Of a stretch of DNA of 64,000 nt, positions 53,901 to 64,000 are shown in pieces. The notes under the pieces were generated by a model that was not told where the DNA came from, ran no database searches, and was given only the letters and a program-made list of their open reading frames with translations. The first letter of the stretch is position 1, and each line of letters starts with the position of its first letter. Source of the stretch: Paguma larvata (Eukaryota > Chordata > Mammalia > Carnivora > Viverridae). The position numbers and the translations under genes were made by a program. The stretch covers positions 126,532,414 through 126,596,413 of the forward strand of contig CM057824.1 in NCBI GenBank assembly GCA_030068075.1, in the 5' to 3' direction.

Positions 53901-55408
53901 CTCTTCTCTAAGAATAATGAATTATGCCCCTAAGTTTAAATCAATGATCTAATTAATGAGCTAAAGGTTCATTGTAAATTGTAGAGGGAATGTTTACAAA
54001 TTCCAAGGATGACTATTGCTGTCGTCAACTATTACCACCAGGTACCGGCTGATGTCAGTTTTGCCTTATCAGTTTTATGCATTTCATTTCATGGTCCTTC
54101 ATAATAAAGCTTAGAATAAATGGTTGCTGCATTATTTTTCTTAAGTAACCAGTTTTAAGGAATTTAAATTTCCAATTTATCAGATATGGAATTAAGCCAA
54201 CTTTGGTGTTTTAAAACTAAAAAATAAGGGAAATTGATGTAAATTAATTGCAAAAGCAGTCATGATAAGCAAATTATAGTATCAAGCTCTACTGTTAATT
54301 ATATGGAAGAATTAATTACTTGGAAGAGGTAAGCAATTAATGTGGGTGTTGAAATGCTCTGTAAAGCATAATAAATCAGGGAATATGGAATCCTGAGTCT
54401 TTTCTCTTAGCGTTATAATTGAGATATGTATTTTTAATCTGTAAGCTGGTACAACAGTCTTTTAAGAGTGTATTTCTAGATGTATCGAATACAATAGGAT
54501 TATGCCAAAATATGATTTTGATCTTACGCTACTCATTGAAGTTTATACTTTTGGCTACTATACTACTGCTAGGTAGAGATTAATTTCTTTACAAACAATG
54601 GTATTCTTATCAATATGTTTGCAAGTTGTGTTTAGAATTTTAAAATCCTATTTTGAACTTTCTGGCCAGTACATATTATGAGAAGGGAATGAAGTAACCA
54701 GAAAATATATACCTCTTTACTTTTTGTATCTGGGGAAGCAGAAATTTTTGCACTGGAAATCAGTTAGTCTGAAGTCTAGGTTTTATACAAGTCTTAGAGA
54801 GGAAGACTATGCCCAAGACTATGTTCTATCAAGTTCCTTGGAACGTCCGAGATTGGTATCCAGAATTCAGGATGACTGGTTCCGTATTCTTTCCTCTCCA
54901 TCAAATAATCTGCACTTTTAATATCAGTCACATAGGATTATACAATTTTATAGTGTTAACATAAATTGCATTCACTATAATTCACTGTGACAATGTAGTA
55001 TTCCTATTCCTAGTTTATGGTTGAAAACAAGGAGGCTGGAATTTATGGAGGTGTATTTTTTCCCCCATTATCCTACAAGAATGTAATCAGCTACTAATAA
55101 ATCACCATTTATGTTAGTATTCTTTAAAATACTTTTGGTTTTGATGAAAAAAATGGAAACCTCATATCTGGGTTCACTTTGCAGTGGCTTTGAATTAAGT
55201 TAACATGAATATCATATCTTAAGTTACAGGATTGGTGAAGTAAGATTTGGGGAGGTCTAGTTTGTACATTTTTTTTTTAACCAATGAATTGGGTTATTAT
55301 TACTGAACTTCTTTTTTTTCTGTTGTTGTTGTTGTTGTCTTGCTAAAATGATCAGGTATCTCAATGAGGGTATTTCCTTTCAGCCCAGTATTAAAAATAG
55401 AATTCTGG
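53901..55408. other. AT-rich single-copy-like DNA
   Basis: No gene or clear retroposon is recognised. A (TTG)6 run lies at 55321-55338. The 65-codon frame at 54724-54921 has no recognised domain. Confidence 0.35.
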
Positions 55409-55610
55409 TGGCACATGGGTGGCTCAGTTGGTTAAGTGACTTCACCTGAGGACATGACTTCATGGTTCGTGAGTTCGAGACCTGCACTGGGTTCTCTGCT
55501 GTCAGTACAGAGCTTGCTTCAGATCCTCAGTCCCCCTCTCCCTCTGCCCCTCTCCTGGTCATGCTCTCTCTCTCTCAAAAATAAATATACATTTAAAAAA
55601 ATTTTAAAAA
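55409..55610 (+). mobile_element. CAN-SINE, older subfamily
   Basis: Head TGGCACATGGGTGGCTCAG, then GGTTAAGTGACTTCACCTG, GTTCGTGAGTTCGAGACC, CCCCTCTCCCTCTGCCCC and TCTCTCAAAAATAAATA. The flanking AGAATTC words (about 55399 and 55613) are a likely trace of the target duplication. Confidence 0.9.
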
Positions 55611-56320
55611 GAAGAATTCAGAACTTCTTAAATACAGGAGATGAATTGTGCCTACTTAAGGAACCAATGTTTCTCAAAGATAGGAGAAATAGTAGGAGTC
55701 TGTCCAGGTTCTTCTGTTCAGACAATTATATTTAGAAGCTCAGAGAGTGGCTAAATAAATACAGATCACCTTAGTTAAATAATAATGTTACTTTGCATCA
55801 TGATTTGAGACATGGTAACTGAAGACCATTTGCATCTGAATATTGCTGTCTTTTCTAAACTTATTAAAGTAGTAATAAGTAAGAAAAAACTAATGGATGT
55901 CTCCTTTATGTTGACGGACCTTATAGGATAATCAGATGATTCTTATTTCAAAACGAACTCTTGAATTAGGAAAGAAGGAATAAATACTGGGACCTTGTCC
56001 AATAAAACTACGAGATCTGTTATTGAGAATCACTCATTTGTAAGATGGTAAAGAAACAGATGAAATTGACCTAAAATGTTTTCATCTTCTAGCAATTCTT
56101 CCTACTTAACCCTTCACATATGCTCAATATCAAGAGCAATTTTCAAATATATTTAGGAGCTTAGTGAGTATTTTCATGAAATCGGTGATCATGTGTCTTA
56201 CTGTTATTGAACAGTCTACTGCTCTGTAGCTGGTTGCTGGCACAAGAGGAGGAACCAAATGATACGGATTAATGGCTAATATCCTCTGGGGATGAGTTAT
56301 GTGTCATGCTACACTATGCA
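55611..56320. other. Unclassified AT-rich DNA
   Basis: No gene or clear repeat is recognised. Confidence 0.3.
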
Positions 56321-56324
56321 CCAT

Positions 56325-56510
56325 GCAGGTGTTAGTTCATTTAATTCTCAAACAGTCCTTTGGTATTATCATCTTCATTTTACAGATGAAAAAACTGGGT
56401 TTCAGAAAAGTTAAGCAACTTGTCAAAGTCACATGACTAAAAAGCAGGAAAATTGGGATTCAAAGCAAAGATTCTGACTTGAGAACCCATATTCTTAAGC
56501 ATTGTACCCA
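56325..56510 (-). mobile_element. MIR SINE remnant
   Basis: Clear complement of MIR: TTCATTTAATTCTCAAAC, CATTTTACAGATGAAAAAACTGG, AAAAGTTAAGCAACTTGTCAAAGTCACATGACTA, and ATTGGGATTCAAAG, ending in the tRNA-like head near 56,500. Confidence 0.85.
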
Positions 56511-57961
56511 AGCTCAATAATCAGTACATGTGATTTTGCTGTTTGGCTATAGGAACAGAATGTTTTTTCTTATGCTAAATCCATAAAGAGTTTCTCTGGT
56601 TCATTTTGTTAGATGTGAACAAATACATATATTTTTACCTTTATATTTTATTATTCTGTTTGAAAGCTATTGACCTAGCTATAATGTCTACATTAATATT
56701 TCCTTATGTTTTTGTATTTATGTGACAATTCAGATCACTTAAGGTAATGCATACAAAAGCAGTTTCAGAATAGTTAAGTACTATATAAACGGAAGGTCAC
56801 AATTTTATTAAAATGCCTTTGTGAGTCTAAATTACTAAAAATGATTATTAGGCTAAATGTTTCCATTTCCTCTTTCATTTAGATATATTACTTATTAAAA
56901 ATGTCACCTATTTCATGAGAAAATTAATACTTATTGATTTGGAAATTGCACAGTGTCACTTAATGTCACTGGAGCCTGACTATCCAGACATTTGAGACCT
57001 CTCAGCTTCCTCAGTCCTCGTTACACATTTTGTGTCCAAACCACTGCAATCCATGGGAAGCTAAAAGAGAAAAATCTTGCAGCTACTATTTACTAAAACT
57101 TCTATGCCTAATGCTAGATATTCTAGTTTTTACCTAGTGGTCAGTCTTGGGACATAGTCAACAAGTTGTAGAATTTAACAGTTTAATTTAGTGAAGGCAA
57201 AGGAGAAAACAGAAGTGTGGATAGTTTCTTCCCTTTTCAGGTGAATCATTGTCCAGTCTCTTGCTCAATTTTCTGACTATTTGTCTCTCAAACATTTCAT
57301 ACACTTATCACATGTTAGAAACTTCAAACAATAAACCTACCCTCTTGAACTTAGCATTGTTATTGATGTTTATTATGGGAATAGTACATACTGGTATATA
57401 TTAGTGTATAATTGAAGTGTTTAGTCTGGTTGCCTAATTTATGAACCCATCTCCTCAAAAGCAATAATTTTGAGCCCTGTGATTCTCATTTGAGTTTTCT
57501 CTGCTTTATCTGTGGCTCTTCTATAATCTTGACACCTAGAACTCAAGGAAATGCTCTGTGGAAGGTCTCCGAATGCAGGCAGAAGGGGAGTTATCTCTGT
57601 GCTCTGAAGACTCGAGGCCCACTGATGTGGTCCAAAGGCTCATTAGCAGTTTTCAGGGTCACATTGTGATTTCCTGTGTGTCCTCCATTATCCTCTTCTG
57701 TGTTCAACAGTTGATAATTCCTTTTCCTCCCAAGAATCCTTCACTTTGTGTTACTAAACAATGTTCACCTTGTGGTTAAGAATGAAAGTCAGTGTGGAGG
57801 ATTGTCGCATTGCTCTCTAAACCTGCCAAGAAAGTACATCCCTTGTAACATATTTAAGGTGTTTATTTTCAGAATGTTTATGTTTACACATGAAAACCAG
57901 ACTAATAATAAGAAAACTACGTCAGTTATTACATAATGATCACTTAACTCATGGGACTGTA
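56511..57961. other. Unclassified DNA
   Basis: No gene is recognised. The 57,540-57,780 portion is GC-richer and open in one frame (73 codons from 57,558) but has neither a convincing start nor a known domain. Confidence 0.3.
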
Positions 57962-58130
57962 CAGTAGTGATTAGGAGCACAGGAATGTTTGGCCAAATGC
58001 CTGTTTCTGAATCTAGACTCCATTACTGACTAAATGCATAACCTTGGGTAAATCCTATAATTTCCTTGCGTCTCGGTTTTCTCATCTATATAGTATTACC
58101 TACCTTACAAAATTGGCAAAGGATGCATTT
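57962..58130 (+). mobile_element. MIR SINE remnant
   Basis: AGTAGTGATTAGGAGCACAGG (tRNA-like start), then ACTGACTAAATGCATAACCTTGGGTAAATCC, CGTCTCGGTTTTCTCATCTATATAG and ACCTACCTTACAAAATTG: a plus-strand MIR in the correct order. Confidence 0.85.
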
Positions 58131-58209
58131 TTGTGCATTTTTGTAAAGGATGATAGTATAAAGATGGATAAATTCATGGTCTCTCTTCTTCAAATAATGT
58201 AGTTGGGGA

Positions 58210-58242
58210 GTGTGTGTGTGTGTGTGCCTGTGTGTGTGTGTA
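58210..58242. repeat. GT microsatellite, one interruption
   Basis: (GT)n broken once by GCCT: GTGTGTGTGTGTGTGTGCCTGTGTGTGTGTGTAT. Confidence 0.95.
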
Positions 58243-58759
58243 TTTAAATATTAATATGGTGTAGTTCAGTGCTATAACAGATATATTTATACTTGTATAA
58301 ATACTTGGTTTATTGATTCTACCTATTCAGTCAGCTTTTTTCTTTTATTTGAACAAGTCCCCAAACTATCAGTTTAATATAATTATCAGTTTAACTCATC
58401 AAATATGGGTTTCATGTAAAAAGTTCTTTTAAAAAGACTTTATTATCTTTTAATGATACTGGTATAATTTTATAATTACAGGCAATTAATAATATTTAAT
58501 TCCTTGATTCTACTATTTCTTCCCTTGCTAGTTGAATGTGTCAGGAAAAAAATGTCTAAGACATATATAAAAATGCGTGAAGCCAGTTATTTTGATTTTT
58601 TAAAGCTCTGTAGTAGAGCTAATATTTCAGACCATGGTATCATAGGATGATCGGTGAATAGCTTCCTAATCAGTGGCATTCTGTACATAAGTTTCACTCA
58701 CAGTTCAAATGGCTAATGCTCCAACCAATCAGATAATTAATACACATGGACTTTCCTAT
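58243..58759. other. AT-rich DNA
   Basis: Nothing recognised. Typical AT-rich background. Confidence 0.3.
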
Positions 58760-58925
58760 AGCAATCTCCATTGTGCTTAGGAAGAAAAACTAGATTCTAA
58801 TCTATTTAGAACGCTGTGTAAATTCTCTTAGCTTCACTTTCCCTATGATAAAATAAGGATAATTATATTGACTACCCAGAAAGGTAGTTGCATGGGTGAA
58901 ATAAGACCTATGGAGTAATGTTTTG
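58760..58925 (+). mobile_element. MIR SINE fragment
   Basis: GCTGTGTAAATTCTCTTAGCTTCACTTTCCCTATGATAAAATAAGGATAATTATATTGACTACC follows the 3' half of MIR in plus orientation. The head is missing. Confidence 0.65.
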
Positions 58926-59211
58926 TCTCTCTTCTGTAGACTTGTAAAGTCTGCTCAAATATATGCTTAAATGTCAATAAGAGCAGTATGATTTCAATAA
59001 AATGCCAGCCTCTGAGGAGGCAACCTCTATTATTATGTGTTGTATAGATTAGAAAATAAGATTGCTTTTGTTTACATTTCAAATCAAAATTCCCATAAAT
59101 TTGACTGAATTTAGGGGATTGTTAATGCAGCTTAATTAAATCAGATTGTTTTCTTATCTTAACCTTGGAATGACTGAGACCGAAGATTGTTGCATTTAAA
59201 AAATAAGTACA

Positions 59212-59435
59212 GGGGCGCCTAGGTGGCTCAGTTGGTTAAGCATCCGACTTTGGCTCAGGTCATGATCTCATGGTTCATGAGTTCTATCTGTGCTGACAGC
59301 TGTGTCAGGCTCTGTGCTGACAGCTTGGAGCCTGGAGCCTGCTTCAGATTCTGTGTCTCCCTCTCTCTCTGCACCTCCCCTGTTCACACTCTTTCTCTCA
59401 AAAATAAAATAAATAAAATAAAATAAAATAAAAAG
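59212..59435 (+). mobile_element. Felid CAN-SINE with internal duplication
   Basis: Head AGGGGCGCCTAGGTGGCTCAG, GGCTCAGGTCATGATCTCATGG, then TCTGTGCTGACAGCT occurs twice (59287-59301 and 59311-59325) where the consensus has it once. The usual TCTCCCTCTCTCTCTGCACC and a tail of AAAATAAATAAAATAAAATAA follow. The open frames crossing it are not genes. Confidence 0.95.
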
Positions 59436-60061
59436 AAGTATAAGAATCTCTCTCTCAGAGGACTTTAACAGATTTGAATAGGGAAGAGAAACAGAAAGAG
59501 TTTCCAATAATTGAGTTTGAGGGATGTTCAAAGGCATATAGATTTTTGGAGGCAACCAACTTTCAGGAGTATCTTTAGGGTGAAGAGGTGATATGCTCTA
59601 TGCGGTATCGTATTTGAACTCCTGTGTGCCAATTTTGTGATGTTTTATAATTTCATTTTATCTATTAAGGTTTGTGACTACTTTCTTCCGGCCCTTTTTA
59701 TGTTTTTTCATGGTGTCAATAATGAGAATGGCAACTAAGTGAACTTTGTCACGATACCATGTAGGTGTTATTGCTTAAACCATGTGTATAAGAAAAGTGA
59801 AGAACTTATGCATTATATTTGGGGTATCTTCTAGCAATATGGTCTTTTAGTGATTCCTGGGCCCCCCTTTCATTAAACAGCAATTAGCGAACATTCTATT
59901 ACACATCACTACAAACAGTCTCGGATGTCAGTGTCATTGTGTACCAGAAACTATTTAGCTTTTCACTTCTTGAAAGCTATTCATTTCGCAATGGAGTTAA
60001 ACTTTGCCTTTGCCTTCCTAGCCCTGATGGTCTCAGATTCTTTAAAATTCCGTTAAATTTA
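59436..60061. other. Unclassified DNA between two SINEs
   Basis: No gene is recognised. It appears single-copy. Confidence 0.3.
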
Positions 60062-60292
60062 GGGGTGCCTGGGTGGCTCAGTCTGTTAAATGTCTGACTT
60101 CAGCACAGGTCATGATCTCACAGTTTGTGAGTTCAAGCCCCATGGCAGGCTCTCTGCTGACAACTCAGAGCCTGGAGCCTCCTTCAGATTCTGTGTCTCT
60201 CCTTCTCTCTGCCCCTCCCATGCTCATGCTCTGTCTCTCTCTGTCTCTCAATAATAAATAAAAATGTGAAAAAAATTAAAAAATAAATAAAA
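60062..60292 (+). mobile_element. Felid CAN-SINE
   Basis: Head GGGGTGCCTGGGTGGCTCAG, CAGGTCATGATCTCACAG, TGTGTCTCTCCTTCTCTCTGCCCCTCCC, and tail CTCTCAATAATAAATAAAAATG followed by an A-rich stretch. A loose flanking match (TTCCGTTAAATTTA at 60048 against GTCCATTACATTTA at 60293) is probably the target duplication. Confidence 0.95.
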
Positions 60293-60299
60293 GTCCATT

Positions 60300-61559
60300 A
60301 CATTTAATAATTTTTTGCCTTTGTTATTTAATAAGTGATTTTCTAGAATTGACTGATTTTTACCACTGTAGGAACACATCCTTTCATTAGGTTTAGACTT
60401 TACTTGGAGTCTATTAAGGAGACCATACACATGGTTTCCCCAAGGACACTGCTCGTTAATGCCTGTAATTATCGAGGATGCCCTCTTTCACGTTCCATAG
60501 TGACCTATTTTAGATTAGAAATTATGTCACTACTCAATAATGTAAAGTAACTCCTGAACTTATTTTCAACAAAGATGTTCTAATCTGTTATCTTCATAAA
60601 GTTATTTGTCCTTAGCAGACCATGCCAACTGAGTTTTGGTTTTGCAAGTGTGGTTACAGTAGTGATAGGTAATTTTGTTAACATGTGTTAGACAAGCAAT
60701 GAGAATTGGTGAATTAAAGTCTCTCACTTGAACATCAGATTTCATTAGTATGCTGGTCTTCCCCACTAAAGTCAGGAAGAAGTCCAGGACTCCCTTTTGA
60801 CAAATATTGGTTAAGCATTATCTATGTGCCAATTGGCTGTAAGCACTGGAGGACACAGCGGTAAAGCAAACAGGCAAAAGCCTATGCTTTCATGACGTTT
60901 TGTCCTAGAGATCCTTCATAGGGTAATAATATATATTTATTCACGTTACACTGATGAGATTTTGCTCTCTTACACAAATTGCTTTGAGAAATAGAAGGCT
61001 TTAAATAAAACCCAGCCTATTCTTAATAAGACTGTTCCATGAGGCAGGCTAACTTTATATCATAAATTCCTCCTGGGTGTTTTCTTTTTTCTCTCACTCA
61101 GTAGCTTACCTGACATCTTAGGTTCTCCTGGAGTTGATGGTGCCACTTGCCCATGACTTTTATGTGACAATTTAATAAAGAAGAAACACAGAAAATCAAA
61201 TTCCTGGTAGTCTTGATATCTTCTGTGTTCTAGTCACTATGTAAGGGTATATGGAAAACTTATTACTTCATTTGTCTTTGAAAACTTTTATTTTTCCTTA
61301 CAGGAAGGACAAGTTATTGTCATTTACTTCTAACATATATAATTCATCTTTTAAAATATATCCCGGAACTTTTCAAATGATTTCTCTCTTTGGAGAAGGC
61401 ACCTTCTCTTGTTATCTAGTTCTTCATAAAGCCCATGAATATTTTAAACTTTTATTGACTTATGTTATGGGCATAAAAGAAATAATCAGCAATTTATATA
61501 CCAAAGCATACTTATTCAAAATGGGAATAATCGTATCATAACATCATAACCATTTAGCA
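60300..61559. other. AT-rich DNA with one possible old repeat
   Basis: No gene is recognised. GGTTAAGCATTATCTATGTGCC followed by GTAAGCACTGGAGGACACAGCGGTAAAGCAAACAGGC near 60,808-60,880 resembles a widespread ancient repeat (GAGCACCTACTATGTGCCAGG type), but I cannot name it. The 96-codon frame at 61251-61541 has no recognised domain. Confidence 0.35.
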
Positions 61560-61700
61560 TTTGAAATAGACATAGAAGGATCTAGTTTCATTTCCTTATT
61601 TTTCAAATGGGCACAGGAAGTATGGGAAAAAAATGGTATTTGACTTGCCTAAATTCACAGAATAGTTTGTGGCAGACTCAGAAAAAGAACCAAGACTTTT
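61560..61700 (-). mobile_element. MIR SINE remnant
   Basis: CTAGTTTCATTTCCTTATTTTTCAAATGGGCACAGG followed by ACTTGCCTAAATTCACAGAATAGTTTGTGGCAGACTCAGAA is a decayed minus-strand MIR core. Confidence 0.55.
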
Positions 61701-61724
61701 TTTAAGGTTGTTTTTTAAAAAGCA

Positions 61725-62000
61725 TTCTGATTATATAAGTAATATTTTCTCTATTATAAATTTGAAAAACTCAAGAGGAATACGGATGAAAATTAAAATG
61801 TCTAGTTAGCTTACTCTATATAAATTACCATGGTTACATAAACTCTATTTAAAAATATATACATATTTTGAATAATATTGAAGTATTACCTTATAAACAA
61901 CTTTATATCTTGCTTTTAAACACTAACAGAAACATAATATTATCTGGTATGGTATGAGGGATATACATTTGGATTAGAATTAAAGAAGGGAGTAGCTCAT
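61725..62000 (-). mobile_element. Possible ancient L1 3' end
   Basis: ATAAGTAATATTTTCTCTATTATAAATTTGAAAAACTC and ACTTTATATCTTGCTTTTAAACAC resemble the complement of an old L1-type 3' end whose sense form appears at about 28.0-28.6 kb. Weak. Confidence 0.35.
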
Positions 62001-63319
62001 AAGATAGGTATAGGAAAAAAACCCTAGATTTTTGAGTTACAAATTTACAAATTATAATGAGATGATGTAAGTGCAATGTCATTTGATAAAAATATTTGTT
62101 TTGTGTCAAGTTCAAGTGAGATCTATCAAAGTGACAATGCAATTATAGCTGTGGATATCCCATCTCTCTCCTGGTGAGTGGCATCTCTTTGATGTGCATT
62201 TTGGATTAGATTTTCTCTTAAATCCTCAAGGAACTTACTTCACCAATGATACGTTTTTCTCCTGTACCATCATCTCACTTCAACAAACTCTTTCTTTCCA
62301 GAACTCAAAAATCCCCAACTTTGACCCATCATAAGCAGACAAAACAATAACGTTTTTTTTGAAAATTACTCATCCTATTGCTGAATGGGACGTGAAGAGA
62401 GATAGAGACACACACAGACTAACTTGGGACTCAAAGTATAATTTCTCTGCAACCCAGCATGTTTGATAGTTTTATGCTTTATAAAACATAAAATTATTTA
62501 AAAGTAATAGTTTTATTAAATGATTTGTGATGTTTCTTTCGCCTCTAAAATTAAGTGAATCTAAAGAAGAAGAGGGAAAATATGCCTCAGAAGTTACTTT
62601 TTTCATTATTATTTTGAGGGAGTTCTAGACTAACTCTAAATGTGTAGTTGACATGATATAACTACAGTTTATAGCCATCATCTCTTTTCCCTTGATTTAC
62701 TTGGGGACTCTCTCCTGATGCATGTTTGTGGTGATACAAGGGAGATAGTAAAGTCAAGTTATTTTAAATAAGGATCAAGGCAATAATCTGTCTTTAAATG
62801 AAAGAAGTTGTTTGTGTTATTGAACAAAGACCACTGGACTTGAAGTCTACTGGACTTACAGTTATCCAAGATTATTTGAATGACAACAGGAATCAGAAGA
62901 GTTTAGTTCTGCTAGTTGTGCCACGAGCCGTTTGTGTGACATTAGATATAGGCATATAGGCATAGTCATTATAGAACGACGGATATGAGTTCAGGTAAGG
63001 TTTTTCAACATTATTTTTTTCTTTTTCAAAATGAAATCCTTTCTGCAAATGAAATTGAGTCAGCAGCTCAGCATTCAGAATATGTAATGTTGCAGCTGGC
63101 CTGGCTGGATTAGCGGTGGGACCTCAGAGCCTTACCTTTTCCCCCTCTCCTGCACTTCAGGTGGTACCTCCGTATTGGTGTCGGTCTCATCTCCATGAAA
63201 CTGAAGTCAAATGAGTAGATAACCATTTAGGTTCTGAAATTGAACTATTATTTTTTTTTGTTTTAGTTTTTATGCCTTAGATTTTGTCAGCAGCTAATCA
63301 ATAAATATAAATTAAATCT
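62001..63319. other. Unclassified DNA, partly single-copy
   Basis: No gene is recognised. The 63,040-63,230 part (GAGTCAGCAGCTCAGCATTCAG; GGCTGGATTAGCGGTGGGACC) is GC-richer and single-copy-like. Confidence 0.3.
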
Positions 63320-63333
63320 CCACTAGATGGCAG
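63320..63333 (+). promoter_or_regulatory. CTCF-type motif
   Basis: CCACTAGATGGCAG agrees with CCASYAGRKGGCRS at all 14 positions. It lies in non-repeat DNA, 40 bp before the target duplication of the L1 fragment. Occupancy is unknown. Confidence 0.6.
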
Positions 63334-63385
63334 TAGGTCAAGTCTTTGTTCTAAAAGTTTCAATCGGCAATCTTGGGTCCAATAT

Positions 63386-63515
63386 ATATATTTTTAAATT
63401 AAATTAATTTTTTAAAATTTTATTTAAAATTCAAGTTACTTATCATATAGTATAATAATGGTTTCAGGAGTAGAATTTAGTGATTTATCACTTACATATA
63501 ACACCCAGTGCTCAT
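63386..63515 (-). mobile_element. 5'-truncated L1 with perfect 13-bp target duplication
   Basis: Only about 100 bp of L1 3' UTR (ATCATATAGTATAATAATGGTTTCAGGAGTAG; CACTTACATATAACACCCAGTGCTC) plus its A-rich tail (T-rich on the plus strand) remain. TTGGGTCCAATAT is perfect at 63373-63385 and 63516-63528. The body matches the 3' UTR of the L1 at 35.15 kb. Confidence 0.92.
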
Positions 63516-63528
63516 TTGGGTCCAATAT

Positions 63529-64000
63529 TTAAGCACTTTTGGGTAACATACGAACCTTTCCAAAGAATTCTGTTTTCTCATACTTCACACTTTAAAATAC
63601 TTTACCAACCTCTCAATTTATTCTCACATGCCGACCTGTTTTTAAGACGTTGTGGAATTACTGATTAGTATAAACTGTCTCTACAATGCCTGCTAAAATA
63701 TTACTTGCTTTGGTTGCAGGAATTGTTTAAACATGGACTAATATCTGAATGAATATATTTGCCTGAGCATCTAAATTTATCAGTAATACCCTCTTGGTTT
63801 TCCAGCTTTACTAGAAGGCTAATCTTTGACCCAAAGGTGATGGTGACCTGGTTGCTCATCTTACCGTGTATCGCCTACCCACTTCCGCAGCACTGAAATT
63901 CCTCGTGTTGTGTATTAATGTTGCAAGGGGGAGATGCTTTCAGGTAATATTAGGTGACGGAAGTTCACAATAAGGATAATGAGGTAAGCGAGGTAACTCA
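63529..64000. other. Right-edge DNA, nothing recognised
   Basis: No gene or clear repeat is recognised. The 62-codon frame beginning at 63,480 is partly in the L1 fragment. Confidence 0.35.

Noticed and set aside
57558..57779. 73-codon frame in GC-richer DNA as an exon
   Set aside because: No ATG in good context, no convincing acceptor or donor pair, and no recognised protein similarity.
1..64000. CRISPR arrays, operons, bacterial or phage elements
   Set aside because: All repeats are eukaryotic retroposons, DNA-transposon fossils or microsatellites. No regularly spaced direct repeats with unique spacers are present.

Overview
This window is a stretch of felid (cat-family) nuclear genome with no recognisable protein-coding gene. 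The diagnostic signal is 19 copies of a tRNA-headed carnivore SINE. Their head resembles GCCTGGGTGGCTCAG, they have a TC-rich middle, and they end in CTCTCAAAAATAAATAAA. This is the felid CAN-SINE (SINEC_Fc-like), and it differs from the dog form. Carnivore-type L1 5' and 3' ends, older L1, MIR, L2, MaLR/ERVL LTR and DNA-transposon remnants fill most of the rest. Base composition is AT-rich and no open reading frame exceeds 147 codons, as expected of a mammalian intergenic or deep intronic region. Family names come from remembered consensus sequences; no repeat-masking run was possible.

Layout. 1-710: 5' UTR of a minus-strand L1 that continues off the left edge. 0.7-30 kb: AT-rich single-copy DNA with scattered SINEs, ancient L1 pieces, LTR remnants (about 4.1, 5.7, 16.5, 21.5 and 29.4 kb), two DNA-transposon remnants (20.1 and 27.1 kb), a decayed U6 snRNA pseudogene (11.3 kb) and a GT/GA microsatellite (18.3 kb). 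30,449-31,296: an 848-bp solo LTR with TG...CA ends and a perfect 6-bp target duplication. 32-43 kb: a nest of LINEs, in which an old minus-strand L1 (34.0-35.1 and 40.1-42.7 kb) is split by a younger minus-strand L1 (35.15-40.1 kb). The younger L1 keeps its 5' UTR, ORF1 remnant, both ends of ORF2 and its 3' UTR, but most of the endonuclease and reverse transcriptase is deleted. Three SINEs sit in the older element.

46.3-55.4 kb is the part most likely to have a function. It is the longest stretch free of SINE insertions and is mostly single-copy. It contains paired homeodomain-type TAATTA sites and a CCAAT/CCAAT/TATAAA promoter-like cluster on the plus strand (50.53-50.61 kb). It also holds a 274-bp exon-like block at 51,203-51,476, with a strong polypyrimidine/AG acceptor, an open frame from an ATG at its first base, local CpG enrichment and a GTGAGA donor. 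I read this as a candidate regulatory element plus an unannotated transcript start, not as a proven gene.

55.4-64 kb returns to repeat-rich intergenic DNA: SINEs, four MIR-class pieces, a strong CTCF-type motif at 63,320, and a 130-bp 5'-truncated L1 with a perfect 13-bp target duplication. There are no operons, CRISPR arrays or bacterial features. The better candidates for something undescribed are the promoter/exon module at 50.5-51.5 kb, the convergent CTCF-type motif pair inside the L1 5' UTR at 39.0 kb, and the solo LTR.
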